Shown here one piece after another: positions 1-9,828 of a stretch of 64,000 nucleotides of DNA. The translations under genes were made by a program, and so were the position numbers. Source of the DNA: Azotobacter salinestris. Its GTDB lineage: Bacteria; Pseudomonadota; Gammaproteobacteria; Pseudomonadales; Pseudomonadaceae. Each line of letters begins with the position of its first letter. Position 1 is the first letter of the stretch. Location of the stretch: the NCBI RefSeq assembly GCF_009363155.1, contig NZ_CP045302.1, positions 4,261,001 to 4,325,000 on the forward strand, read 5' to 3'. The notes beneath the pieces were generated by a model. It ran no database searches. It was given only the letters and a program-made list of their open reading frames with translations, and was not told where the DNA came from.

Positions 1-422
1 CGGCCGCCGGCGAAGACCAGGCGCTGGAAGCCCGGATGCACGGCGATGTATTGGTCCAGCAGCGCCTCGGCATAAGCGGCCAGTTCCGGCCAGAGCGCCA
101 GGGCCCGCTGTAGGTCGGCGCGGGTCAGGGGGTATTTCTCGACGCTGACGAAGTGCAGCCGGGCGTCGGCCGGGGCCGTGCGCTCGAACAGTTGCCAGGC
201 GCAGAGGAAGTTCAGCCCGGTGCCGAAGCCGGTCTCGCCGATGCTCAGCCGCCCGCCGGCCGGCAGGGCGGCGAAGCGGTCCGGCAGGTCGTTGTGGCCG
301 AGGAACACGTAACGGGTTTCCTCCAGTCCCGAGGCGCGGGAGAAGTACACGTCGCCGAAGCCGCGCGACAGCGGCTGGCCTTGCTCGTCCCAGTCGAGCT
401 GGGCATGGGATTGATCGGTCAT
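1..422 (-). CDS. mnmC: MnmC, tRNA 5-methylaminomethyl-2-thiouridine biosynthesis bifunctional protein (N-terminal part, runs off the left edge)
   Basis: Only the first ~140 codons are present. The protein begins MTDQSHAQLDWDEQGQP and continues with PLSRGFGDVYFS and GETGFGTGLNFLCAW. The latter is the glycine-rich S-adenosylmethionine-binding loop of the MnmC methyltransferase domain. The family methylates the aminomethyl group on U34 of certain tRNAs; its C-terminal FAD oxidoreductase domain would lie outside the window. The start ATG is the complement of 420–422 and matches the usual family N-terminus. The gene reads leftward, with the EAL gene upstream of it in the same direction. Confidence 0.9.
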   Translation of the reverse strand, partial: MTDQSHAQLDWDEQGQPLSRGFGDVYFSRASGLEETRYVFLGHNDLPDRFAALPAGGRLSIGETGFGTGLNFLCAWQLFERTAPADARLHFVSVEKYPLTRADLQRALALWPELAAYAEALLDQYIAVHPGFQRLVFAGG

Positions 423-486
423 CGGGTAGTGCGGATGGCGGAATGAGGGCAGCATTCTAGCCCGCCGGCCGGCATTCCGGGCGGCG

Positions 487-1233
487 TCAGGCGAGCGCTC
501 CGGCCCGCTGCGCCGGCGCCCAGAACTGCACGAAGCGGGGGCGGAACAGGTAGCCCTGGACCAGGCCGATGCCCAGCCGGCGGGCCAGCTGCAGGTGCTC
601 GGCGGTTTCCACGCCCTCCAGGATCACCGTCTTGCCGCTCTGCCGGGCGAAGTCGAGGAGGCCGTTCAGCAGGGGCTGGCCGTGCGGGCCGGCCAGGCGG
701 TCCAGCCAGTCCCGGGCCAGCTTCAGGTAGTCGACCCGGGCCAGCACGTCCAGGGACACCAGGCTGTCGTGGGCGCCGATGTCGTCCAGGGCCATGGGGA
801 TGCCGGCGCTGCCGAAGTGGCCGAGCATGGCGATGCTCACCTGGGCGTCGGAGGTCGAACTGTTCTCGATGAGCTCCACCACCGCCCGGGGATGTCCGGC
901 AAGCAGCTCCACCAGGGGATGGCGCTCTTCGCCGAGGAAGGTGGCGAACGCATCCTGGTCGATGTTGAGGAACAGCAGGCCGCTCGGCGGGGCGTGGCGG
1001 ATCTGCAGCTGCTTGATCTTCAGCTCCAACTGGAACAGGCTCAGCGGACTGTCGTGCAAGGTGCAGAAGACCCGTTCGGGCGGCAGGCAGCGACCGTCGG
1101 CGCAGCGGAAGCGGGCCAGGGCTTCGTGACCGATGGTGCTGCCGCTGGCGACGTCGACGATCGGCTGGTATTCCACGCCCAGCCCTTGGCCTTCGAGCAG
1201 GGCCAGCAGGTGGGTTGGCGACAGAGTGGGCAT
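487..1233 (-). CDS. Stand-alone EAL-domain protein (cyclic-di-GMP phosphodiesterase family)
   Basis: A protein of 248 residues that is almost entirely one EAL domain, with no sensor or GGDEF domain. Visible motifs are GHEALARFR (signature EAL), LFLNID (metal-binding Asn), VVELIEN (Glu), ALDDIG (Asp pair), DYLKLA (Lys), LEGVET (Glu) and VQGYLF (Gln), so most catalytic positions are kept. Loop 6, normally DFGxGxSS, is degenerate here (DDIGAHDSLVS) and the KID triplet is KLA, so activity may be altered. The MPTLSP start at 1233 was chosen because the family fold begins just after it. An in-frame ATG at 1302, preceded by GAGAGG, would add 23 residues. The gene is divergent from the PPK2 gene on the other strand. 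Confidence 0.8.
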   Translation of the reverse strand: MPTLSPTHLLALLEGQGLGVEYQPIVDVASGSTIGHEALARFRCADGRCLPPERVFCTLHDSPLSLFQLELKIKQLQIRHAPPSGLLFLNIDQDAFATFLGEERHPLVELLAGHPRAVVELIENSSTSDAQVSIAMLGHFGSAGIPMALDDIGAHDSLVSLDVLARVDYLKLARDWLDRLAGPHGQPLLNGLLDFARQSGKTVILEGVETAEHLQLARRLGIGLVQGYLFRPRFVQFWAPAQRAGALA

Positions 1234-1392
1234 GTGCGCTTCGATGTAGTTGAGATTTTTTCTCGATAATACTCCTGCCCTCCCTTCCGGGGGAATCTCC
1301 ATGGCCTCTCGCGAGGCTCTGTTCCGGGCCTTTGCGCAAGGCAGTGGAGATTCCGCCGGGGCGTTGTCCGATGATTTTCCGAGAGGTTCCGC

Positions 1393-2877
1393 ATGTTCGA
1401 ATCCGCCGAGATCGGCCACCAAATCGACAAGGATAGTTACGAGGCGGCCGTGCCGGCACTGCGCGAGGCACTGCTCGAGGCCCAGTACGAACTCCGCCAG
1501 CAGGCGCGCTTCCCGGTGCTGGTGCTGATCTGCGGCATCGAGGGTGCCGGCAAGGGCGAGACGGTCAAGCTGCTCAACGAGTGGATGGACCCGCGGCTGA
1601 TCGAGGTCAGCACCTTCGACCAGCAGACCGACGAGGAGCTGGCGCGCCCGCCGGCCTGGCGCTACTGGCGGCAGCTGCCGCCGAAGGGGCGGATCGGCGT
1701 CTTCTTCGGCAACTGGTACAGCCAGATGCTGCAGGCGCGGGTGCACGGGCGGATCGACGATGCCCGTCTCGACCAGGCCATCGACGGTGCCGAGCGCCTG
1801 GAGCGGATGCTCAGCGACGAGGGCGCCTTGATCTTCAAGTTCTGGTTCCACCTCTCCAGGAAGCGCATGAAGGAGCGCCTGGCGCTCCTCAAGGACGACC
1901 CCCTGCACAGCTGGCGGCTGAGCCCGCTGGACTGGCAGCAGTCGAAGACCTACGACAAGTTCGTGCGCCACGGCGAGCGGGTGCTGCGGCGCAGCAGCCG
2001 GGACTTCGCGCCCTGGTACGTGATCGAGGGGGCCGATGCCAACTACCGCAGCCTGAGCGTCGGGCGCATCCTCCTCGACGGCCTGCAGGCGGCCCTCGGA
2101 CACCGCGGCCGGGTGACCCACCGCCCGCATGCGGCGCCGCTGGTGTCCAGCGTGGACAACCGCGCCCTGCTGGATTCCCTGGACATGAGCCAGGCCCTCG
2201 CCAAGCCCGACTACCAGCGTCTGCTGATCGCCGAGCAGGCACGCCTGGCCCGGCTGATGCGCGACAAGCGCATGCGCCGGCATGCCCTGATCGCGGTGTT
2301 CGAGGGCAACGATGCGGCCGGCAAGGGCGGGGCGATCCGCCGTGTCGCCGCCGCCCTGGACCCGCGCCAGTACCGGATCGTGCCGATCGCCGCGCCGACC
2401 GAGGAGGAGCGCGCCCAGCCCTACCTGTGGCGGTTCTGGCGGCACATCCCGCCGCGCGGCAAGTTCACCGTCTTCGACCGCTCCTGGTATGGCCGGGTGC
2501 TGGTGGAGCGGGTCGAGCGCCTGTGCAGCGAGGCCGACTGGCTGCGCGCCTACGGCGAGATCAACGATTTCGAGGAGGAGCTGACCCGCGCCGGGGTGGT
2601 GCTGGTCAAGTTCTGGCTGGCCATCGACCAGCAGACCCAGGTCGAGCGTTTCAAGGAGCGCGAGGCGACGCCCTTCAAGCGCTTCAAGATCACCGAGGAA
2701 GACTGGCGCAACCGCGACAAGTGGGAGGCCTACAGCGATGCGGTGGGCGACATGGTCGACCGCACCAGCAGCGAGATCGCCCCCTGGACCCTGGTCGAGG
2801 CCAACGACAAGCGTTTCGCCCGGGTGAAGATCCTGCGCACGCTCAACGAGGCGCTGGAAAAGGCCTTCCGCGGCTGA
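1393..2877 (+). CDS. pap: Polyphosphate:AMP phosphotransferase (two-domain PPK2)
   Basis: 494 residues with two tandem PPK2 domains, the architecture of polyphosphate:AMP phosphotransferase, which makes ADP from AMP and polyphosphate in the cytosol. The first domain has a Walker-A-like GIEGAGKGE at about residues 48–56. The second has the canonical GNDAAGKGG near residue 304, followed by the lid-type segment WRFWRHIPPRGK and the conserved DRSWYGR. The first-domain loop departs from the consensus, as is usual in this class, where the C-terminal domain is thought to be catalytic. The gene is monocistronic. Its start ATG at 1393 follows GAGAGGTTCCGC. Confidence 0.93.
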   Translation: MFESAEIGHQIDKDSYEAAVPALREALLEAQYELRQQARFPVLVLICGIEGAGKGETVKLLNEWMDPRLIEVSTFDQQTDEELARPPAWRYWRQLPPKGRIGVFFGNWYSQMLQARVHGRIDDARLDQAIDGAERLERMLSDEGALIFKFWFHLSRKRMKERLALLKDDPLHSWRLSPLDWQQSKTYDKFVRHGERVLRRSSRDFAPWYVIEGADANYRSLSVGRILLDGLQAALGHRGRVTHRPHAAPLVSSVDNRALLDSLDMSQALAKPDYQRLLIAEQARLARLMRDKRMRRHALIAVFEGNDAAGKGGAIRRVAAALDPRQYRIVPIAAPTEEERAQPYLWRFWRHIPPRGKFTVFDRSWYGRVLVERVERLCSEADWLRAYGEINDFEEELTRAGVVLVKFWLAIDQQTQVERFKEREATPFKRFKITEEDWRNRDKWEAYSDAVGDMVDRTSSEIAPWTLVEANDKRFARVKILRTLNEALEKAFRG

Positions 2878-3225
2878 GGCCCGCCTTCGCTGCAACCGCT
2901 CGTCGGATAATCGCGGCTCCAGCTGCGTGCCGACGAGCGGGCACCCCGCCTGCCTGCGGCGGAGGCCGTTGGGCTGATTCCGGCCAGGCAATCGGCCGTC
3001 AAGTCGGCAACTATGCTTACGCGGGTTGACTGACGCTGGACATGGCAAGGCGATATCGCTTCGCCAGCGACTTTGCCCACACGAGGTCGACGGACTGCCA
3101 GTCCGTGTTCCGGAGGATTTTCGGGAGGGGCAGGTGGGCTTGCTGCGTTGCCCTGGCCAAGACCGCTCAGTCTGCACGGCTGGTACACCCTCAACAGTCG
3201 GATGGATGCGAGAGAGGTGGCTACC
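2878..3225. other. Intergenic region between pap and the FadL-like gene
   Basis: 348 bases with no convincing gene. Open frames through it are extensions of neighbours or have arginine/proline-rich composition typical of high-GC non-coding frames. The only signal I can support is the ribosome binding site AGAGAGG ending about 8 bases before the ATG at 3226. I did not find a clear terminator for pap. Confidence 0.6.
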
Positions 3226-4344
3226 ATGCCAACCCGTCAGGTTCTGTTCGGGATCGCTCTGCTCGGTGCTGCTGGCGCCGTCTGGGCGGATGACTCCATG
3301 TTCCCTGCCGCTGTCGGGCGCAGCGCTCCGGCTGGCGCCGGCTCCGGCGCTGCCGTTCCGCCGACGGGCAAGCCGGTCGTGCTGGCCGTGCGTCCCGGCA
3401 GTCCCGGCACCTTGCCGGTGCCGGTCGGCTTCGCCCGTGCGAGTCGCCCTGGCGGGGCTGCCGAGGGGGGAGCGCCCATGGCGGGGAGCGGCGAGCCGGG
3501 CACGAGCCGCCTGATCCCCGAATCCGGGCTGACCGGCCTGAGCGTGCAGCCGACCTTCTCCTACCAGATCAACGATACCCTCTCCGTCGGCGTCGGTCCG
3601 CGCTTCGTCCACGGTGCCGTGGTCGGCGGTGCGGTTCCCGGCAGCGATCCGGCCGATGCGCCAGCGGCCTATCACGACAGCGACACCGACGCCGGGCTCA
3701 ATCTGGGCCTGCTGTACCGGCTGGGCGACAGCACCTGGCTGGGACTGGCCTATGCCAGCGGCTACGAGCTGGAGCTCGACGAGCGCGCCGGGGTCGCCGA
3801 TCCGGTGGCGAACATTGTCCAGGGGCGTCCGGAGACCAACCGGCTGATTGCCGAGACGCGGGCGCCAGATAGCGTCACCGCGAGCATTTCCCACCGGCTC
3901 GACAACGGCTGGATGCTGTCGGCCAGCCTCGGCTGGATGGGCTGGAGCGGGCTGGAGCGGGCCGTCGGCGAAGCGCCGGCCCTCGGTGCCGCGGGTGCCG
4001 GCAGCGAACATCAGTACCGCGACACCTGGCGCCTCGCCCTGGGGGCGGAGCAGCAGCTCGGCGAGCGCCTGCGCTGGAGCATGGGCGTGAGCTACGACTC
4101 GTCGCCTTTGCCCGGCAATCAGCGGAATCTGGACGATCCGCTGCCGGAGAACCTGCGCCTGGCCGCCGGACTGAGCTACCAGATGGACGAGGGGGTGGAG
4201 TTGCAGCTCGGCTACAGCCTGGTCTGGCTGGGCGAGTCGGACTCCCGGCAGAACAACCGGACGCGCAACGACAGCCTCCTGTCCGCCGAGCCGCCCAGCA
4301 GCACCCTGCACGTCATCGGCGGAGGCATGGTCTGGCGTTTCTGA
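3226..4344 (+). CDS. FadL/OMPP1-family outer-membrane transport protein
   Basis: 372 residues. A signal peptide covers about residues 1–22 (MPTRQVLFGIALLGAAGAVWA). Next comes a roughly 75-residue Gly/Ala/Pro-rich stretch, then a beta-barrel region with alternating strands (VQPTFSYQINDTLSVGVG, NLGLLYRLGDSTWLGLAY, ENLRLAAGLSYQMDEGVELQLGYS) and a C-terminal aromatic residue (VWRF) expected for BAM recognition. The strand pattern matches FadL/TodX long-chain fatty acid or hydrocarbon channels. The protein is shorter than typical members (about 430), and the N-terminal hatch with its NPAGM-type motif is not visible. Substrate unknown. The start was chosen by the signal peptide and an AGAGAGG ribosome binding site. 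Confidence 0.7.
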   Translation: MPTRQVLFGIALLGAAGAVWADDSMFPAAVGRSAPAGAGSGAAVPPTGKPVVLAVRPGSPGTLPVPVGFARASRPGGAAEGGAPMAGSGEPGTSRLIPESGLTGLSVQPTFSYQINDTLSVGVGPRFVHGAVVGGAVPGSDPADAPAAYHDSDTDAGLNLGLLYRLGDSTWLGLAYASGYELELDERAGVADPVANIVQGRPETNRLIAETRAPDSVTASISHRLDNGWMLSASLGWMGWSGLERAVGEAPALGAAGAGSEHQYRDTWRLALGAEQQLGERLRWSMGVSYDSSPLPGNQRNLDDPLPENLRLAAGLSYQMDEGVELQLGYSLVWLGESDSRQNNRTRNDSLLSAEPPSSTLHVIGGGMVWRF

Positions 4345-4427
4345 GCTTCAGGCGGTATGGCAGCCTGCGGGACACAGTGTCCTCCACCCGGTGCGGCGGC
4401 CGGTCGCCAGCGCACCGGGAGCGCTTC

Positions 4428-4625
4428 TCACAGGGAGGGCTGTTGCGCCTGGCACTGGCGGATGTATTCCTGGACGGCCTGCTGGGCCTCCTGGCGAGTG
4501 CGGTAGGGGCCCATCAGCTGGCCCTCGCGGGTGTCGAAGAAGTATTCGTGGTTGATGGCGCAGATGCGCTCGCTGCGAAAGCGGGTGACAGGGGCCGTCG
4601 GATCGGTTGCGCGTTGTGCGGGCAT
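4428..4625 (-). CDS. Conserved 65-residue protein (DUF6316-like)
   Basis: A small cytoplasmic protein with the core ICAINHEYFFDTREGQ followed by GPYRTRQEAQQAVQEYI, a compact pattern seen in a short uncharacterised Pseudomonas family (I recall it as DUF6316). Start ATG at 4625 is preceded by AAGGAG at good spacing, which supports real translation. It sits between the convergent FadL-like gene and fumC. Function is unknown; the family name is from memory. Confidence 0.75.
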   Translation of the reverse strand: MPAQRATDPTAPVTRFRSERICAINHEYFFDTREGQLMGPYRTRQEAQQAVQEYIRQCQAQQPSL

Positions 4626-4792
4626 AAGGTGCTCCTTGCAGGGGTTGAGGCGGACAAAGGAGGGCGGATCGGAAGCGGTGCGCCTCCGATGTGGCACTAT
4701 GCTATCAGAATGGCAGAGCCGCCGTCCCGCCGGGCAGAGAGGGGCGGCGGGGCCCCTTTCGCGACTGCATGGCCGAGGCCGCTGGCGCTCCT

Positions 4793-6187
<1,395 letters not shown>

Positions 6188-6344
6188 GCGGCGAATCTCC
6201 ACGAAAGTTAGGGGTCTAGCGAAGTGTAGACGCCGCCTCCGCCAGCCTCCCTTGAGCCCCCACCGGCTTGGGCGCAGAATGCTCCGGCCGGGGAGGCCCG
6301 ACCGGGGGCTTTTCCCCTTTTGCCTTGCCTAGAAGGATGTCCTA

Positions 6345-6845
6345 ATGTTCCGTTTTCGAGTGCTCTGTGCCGCGACCCTGCTGCTCTGTGCCAGCGGCCA
6401 GACACTGGCCGATGCCGCCAGCCATGCCGCCACCGCGGAGAAGTTCCTCCAGGTGGTGCGGGCCGACAAGCTGACCGTGCCCGTCTATGCCCAGGTGCAG
6501 CAGATGTTCGCCCAGCGCTTCGCCGAGGCCAAGGCGCCGCAGAGCAAGCAGCCACTGCTCGAGCGCTACCAGGCCCGGGCCAATACCGCGCTGGACCGGG
6601 CGGTCGGCTGGGACAAGCTCAAGCCCGAGATGATCAGGCTCTACACCGGCACCTTCAGCGAGCGCGAAATGAAGGAGCTGCTCGAGTTCTACCAATCGTC
6701 GCTGGGCCAGAAGGTTTTGCAGAGCATGCCGGCGCTCACCGCGCAGTCGGCGCAGATGACCCAGGCGGCCCTGGAAAAGGCGGTTCCGGAAGTGAACCGG
6801 CTGCTTGACGAGATGCAGAAAGAACTGGGAGAGACCAAGAAATGA
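6345..6845 (+). CDS. DUF2059-domain secreted protein
   Basis: 166 residues with a signal peptide at about residues 1–22 (MFRFRVLCAATLLLCASG, cleavage near TLADA). The mature helical domain contains RLYTGTFSEREMKELLEFY and SSLGQKVLQSMP, the hallmark of DUF2059, probably periplasmic. Function is unknown. The stop overlaps the bolA start (ATGA at 6842–6845), so the two are translationally coupled. The same pairing is found in Pseudomonas. Confidence 0.88.
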   Translation: MFRFRVLCAATLLLCASGQTLADAASHAATAEKFLQVVRADKLTVPVYAQVQQMFAQRFAEAKAPQSKQPLLERYQARANTALDRAVGWDKLKPEMIRLYTGTFSEREMKELLEFYQSSLGQKVLQSMPALTAQSAQMTQAALEKAVPEVNRLLDEMQKELGETKK

Positions 6846-7150
6846 CCGCCAAGATCGAGCGCATCAAGAGCGCCCTGGCAGCCCTCGAGCCCAGCCATCT
6901 GGAGGTGCTCGACGAGAGCCACATGCACAGCCGCGGTCTGGAGACCCATTACAAGGCGGTGGTCGTCAGCCCGCAGTTCGCCGGCCTGGGTGTGGTCAAG
7001 CGCCACCAGAAGGTCTACGCCACTCTCGGCGAGCTGATGGGACAGATGCATGCCCTGGCCCTGCACACCTACACCCCCGAAGAGTGGGCGGAGCGCGGCA
7101 GCGCGCCGGATTCGCCGCTCTGCGCCGGCGGCAGCAAGCACGACCACTGA
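6842..7150 (+). CDS. bolA: BolA-family protein
   Basis: 102 residues. The BolA fold is recognisable from ESHMHSRGLETHYKAVVVSPQFAG and the conserved RHQKVYATLGELM. BolA proteins pair with monothiol glutaredoxins in iron–sulfur cluster handling and affect cell shape and envelope genes under stress. The C-terminal tail, with CAGGSKHDH, is longer than the core domain and could contribute metal ligands, though this is speculation. It overlaps the DUF2059 gene by 4 bases. Confidence 0.92.
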   Translation: MTAKIERIKSALAALEPSHLEVLDESHMHSRGLETHYKAVVVSPQFAGLGVVKRHQKVYATLGELMGQMHALALHTYTPEEWAERGSAPDSPLCAGGSKHDH

Positions 7151-7335
7151 GAGGGCGGCAATTCGCCGCATGTCTGCCTGTCCGTTTCCGCTGCGGTAAA
7201 CTCCCCCTGCGCCGGCCTCCGCCGGCGCAGCCATTTTCAGGGTATCGACAGCTTTTTTGCCGGCCAGGGGCCACCCCCTCGGCCCGGCTGACTACGATCA
7301 GAAAACGCACCCTCCACACGCGCTACGGAGTTCGT

Positions 7336-7968
7336 ATGAGTGAGCGCCTGCTCTATGTAATGGATCCGATGTGCTCCTGGTGCTGGGGTTTCGCCCCGGT
7401 GGTCGAGGAGCTGGCCAGTCAGGCGGCACGGGCCGGCGTGCGCCTGGACTGGGTGGTCGGCGGCCTGCGCCGGGAGAGTTCGCCGCTGATCGAGCCGGCC
7501 CGCTCGCGCATCCTCGCCCACTGGCAGGCGGTTCACGCCAGCACCGGCCAGCCCTTCAACTTCGCCGAGGGATTGCCCGAGGGGCTGGTCTACGACACCG
7601 AGCCGGCCTGTCGGGCGCTGGTCGTGGCACGCCACCTCGCGCCGCGGCGGGTGGCGCGCCTCGCGCGGCTGATCCAGCGGGCCTTCTATGTGGAGGGCCG
7701 CGACGTCACCCGTGCGCGCGTTCTGCTGGAGCTGGCCGAGGCCGCTGGATTCACCCGCTGCTGCTTCGCCGAAGCCTTCGACAGTGCCGAGCAGCAGGCC
7801 GCCACCCGTGCCGATTTCGCCTGGGCCGAGCGGCTCGGCATCGCCGGCTTTCCGACCCTGCTGGCCGAGCGCAACGGCATGCTCGCCCTGCTGACCAATG
7901 GCCACCAGCCGCTGGAGCGCCTGGCGCCCCTGCTGGAGCGTTGGCTGGAGCGCGTCGCCCATGCCTGA
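7336..7968 (+). CDS. DsbA-family thioredoxin-fold oxidoreductase (cytoplasmic)
   Basis: 210 residues with no signal peptide. The N-terminal MDPMCSWCWGFAP carries a CSWC redox motif. The DsbA-like helical insertion follows, and the cis-proline segment GIAGFPTLL is near the C-terminus. It resembles the FrnE/2-hydroxychromene-2-carboxylate isomerase branch of the DsbA superfamily. Its stop overlaps the ABC transporter start by 8 bases (ATG at 7961), so the two are co-translated. The same pair lies upstream of hpd in P. aeruginosa. The specific substrate is unknown. Confidence 0.85.
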   Translation: MSERLLYVMDPMCSWCWGFAPVVEELASQAARAGVRLDWVVGGLRRESSPLIEPARSRILAHWQAVHASTGQPFNFAEGLPEGLVYDTEPACRALVVARHLAPRRVARLARLIQRAFYVEGRDVTRARVLLELAEAAGFTRCCFAEAFDSAEQQAATRADFAWAERLGIAGFPTLLAERNGMLALLTNGHQPLERLAPLLERWLERVAHA

Positions 7969-9748
7969 GCCCGTCGACCGCCTGAGCTGGGCGGAGATCC
8001 GCCGGCTCGCCCTGCGCCACCGCAAGGCCCTGCTGCTGGCCAACGGTGTCGCCGTGCTGGCGGCCCTGGCCAGCGTGCCGATTCCGCTGCTGCTGCCGCT
8101 GCTGGTCGACGAGGTGCTGCTCAAGCAGGGCGATGCGGCGCTGCGACTGATGGACCGCCTGCTGCCCGGCGCCTGGCAGAACGCGGTCGGCTACATCGGC
8201 CTGATGCTGCTGGTGAGTCTGCTGCTGCGCGGCGCCGCGCTGCTGTTCAACGTGGTGCAGGCGAAGCTGTTCGCCGGATTGTCGAAGGACGTCGTCTACC
8301 GCCTGCGCGTGCGCCTGATCGAACGGCTCAAGCGCATTTCCCTCGGCGAATACGAAAGCCTCGGCAGCGGCACCGTGACCGCCCATCTGGTCACCGACCT
8401 GGACACCCTGGACACCTTCATCGGCGACACCCTGAGCCGCTTTCTGGTCGCGATCCTGACCCTGGCCGGCACCTCGGCGATCCTGATCTGGATGCACTGG
8501 CAGCTGGCCCTGCTGATCCTGCTGTTCAACCCGTTGGTGATCTACGCCACGGTGCTGCTCGGCAAGCGCGTCAAGCACCTGAAGAAGCTCGAGAACGACA
8601 GCACCGCGCGCTTCACCCAGGCGCTCGGCGAAACCCTCGAGGCGATCCAGGAAGTGCGCGCCGGCAACCGCCAGGGCTTCTTCCTCGCCCGCCTCGGCCA
8701 GCGCGCCCGGGAGGTGCGCGACCGCGCCGTCGCCTCGCAGTGGAAGACCGATGCCTCGAGCCGCGCCAGCGGCCTGCTGTTCCAGTTCGGCATCGACGTG
8801 TTCCGCGCCGCGGCGATGCTCACCGTGCTGTTCTCCGACCTGTCGATCGGCCAGATGCTCGCGGTGTTCAGCTACCTGTGGTTCATGATCGCCCCGGTGG
8901 AGCAACTGCTCGGCCTGCAGTACGCCTTCTACGCCGCCGGTGGCGCCCTGACGCGGATCAACGAGCTGCTCGCCCGCGCCGACGAGCCGCAGTACCCCGG
9001 CAGCGTCGATCCGTTCAAGGGGCGCACCACGGTCGGCATCGAGGTGCATGATCTGCACTTCGCCTACCGCGACGAGCCGGTGCTGGACGGTCTCGACCTG
9101 TCCATCGCGCCGGGCGAGAAGGTCGCCGTGGTCGGCGCCTCGGGCGGCGGCAAGAGCACCCTGGTGCAGCTGCTGCTCGGCCTCTACAGCCCGCAGTCGG
9201 GGAGCATCCGCTTCGGCGGCTCGACCCTCCAGGAGATCGGCCTGGAGCGGGTGCGCGAACACGTCGCGGTGGTCCTCCAGCAGCCGGCGCTGTTCAACGA
9301 CTCGGTGCGCGCCAACCTGACCCTGGGCCGCGAGCGCAGCGACCAGGACTGCTGGCAGGCGCTGGAGATCGCCCAGCTGGCGGCGACCGTGCGCGCCCTG
9401 CCGCAGGGGCTGGACAGCGTGGTCGGCCGCTCCGGGGTGCGCCTCTCCGGCGGTCAGCGGCAGCGCCTGGCGATCGCCCGCATGGTGCTCGCCGACCCGC
9501 AGGTGGTGATCCTCGACGAGGCCACCTCGGCCCTCGACGCGGCCACCGAATACGCCCTGCACCAGGCACTGGCGCGTTTCCTCCAGGGCCGCACCACCCT
9601 GATCATCGCCCACCGCCTGTCGGCGGTGAAGCAGGCCGACCGGGTGCTGGTGTTCGACGGCGGGCGCATCGCCGAGGAGGGCGACCACCACCAGCTGATC
9701 GCCGAGGGCGGCCTGTACGCCAGGCTCTACGGGCATCTGCAGCACTGA
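7961..9748 (+). CDS. ABC transporter, fused permease and ATPase (MsbA-like exporter)
   Basis: 595 residues. An N-terminal transmembrane domain with about six helices (for example LLLANGVAVLAALASVPIPL) is followed by a nucleotide-binding domain. Walker A is GASGGGKST near residue 392, the signature LSGGQRQR is near 495, Walker B is VVILDEATSALD near 515, and the H-loop is IIAHRLS. It acts as a homodimeric inner-membrane exporter; lipid, peptide or drug substrates are all possible. I chose the ATG at 7961 overlapping the preceding stop. An upstream in-frame start would overlap the DsbA-like gene deeply. Confidence 0.9.
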   Translation: MPEPVDRLSWAEIRRLALRHRKALLLANGVAVLAALASVPIPLLLPLLVDEVLLKQGDAALRLMDRLLPGAWQNAVGYIGLMLLVSLLLRGAALLFNVVQAKLFAGLSKDVVYRLRVRLIERLKRISLGEYESLGSGTVTAHLVTDLDTLDTFIGDTLSRFLVAILTLAGTSAILIWMHWQLALLILLFNPLVIYATVLLGKRVKHLKKLENDSTARFTQALGETLEAIQEVRAGNRQGFFLARLGQRAREVRDRAVASQWKTDASSRASGLLFQFGIDVFRAAAMLTVLFSDLSIGQMLAVFSYLWFMIAPVEQLLGLQYAFYAAGGALTRINELLARADEPQYPGSVDPFKGRTTVGIEVHDLHFAYRDEPVLDGLDLSIAPGEKVAVVGASGGGKSTLVQLLLGLYSPQSGSIRFGGSTLQEIGLERVREHVAVVLQQPALFNDSVRANLTLGRERSDQDCWQALEIAQLAATVRALPQGLDSVVGRSGVRLSGGQRQRLAIARMVLADPQVVILDEATSALDAATEYALHQALARFLQGRTTLIIAHRLSAVKQADRVLVFDGGRIAEEGDHHQLIAEGGLYARLYGHLQH

Positions 9749-9828
9749 GCCGGCAACCGGGGAAAGTGCCCGGCGAAGGTCGGGCAAGGTGAAAATGCAG
9801 CGCGGCATCAGCGAGTCCGGGCCTTTGC

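Noticed and set aside
487-4311. Very long open frame (about 1270 codons) on the minus strand across four genes
   Set aside because: High-GC DNA leaves antisense frames open. Only its last part (487–1233) encodes a recognisable EAL domain; the rest is antisense to pap and the FadL-like gene.
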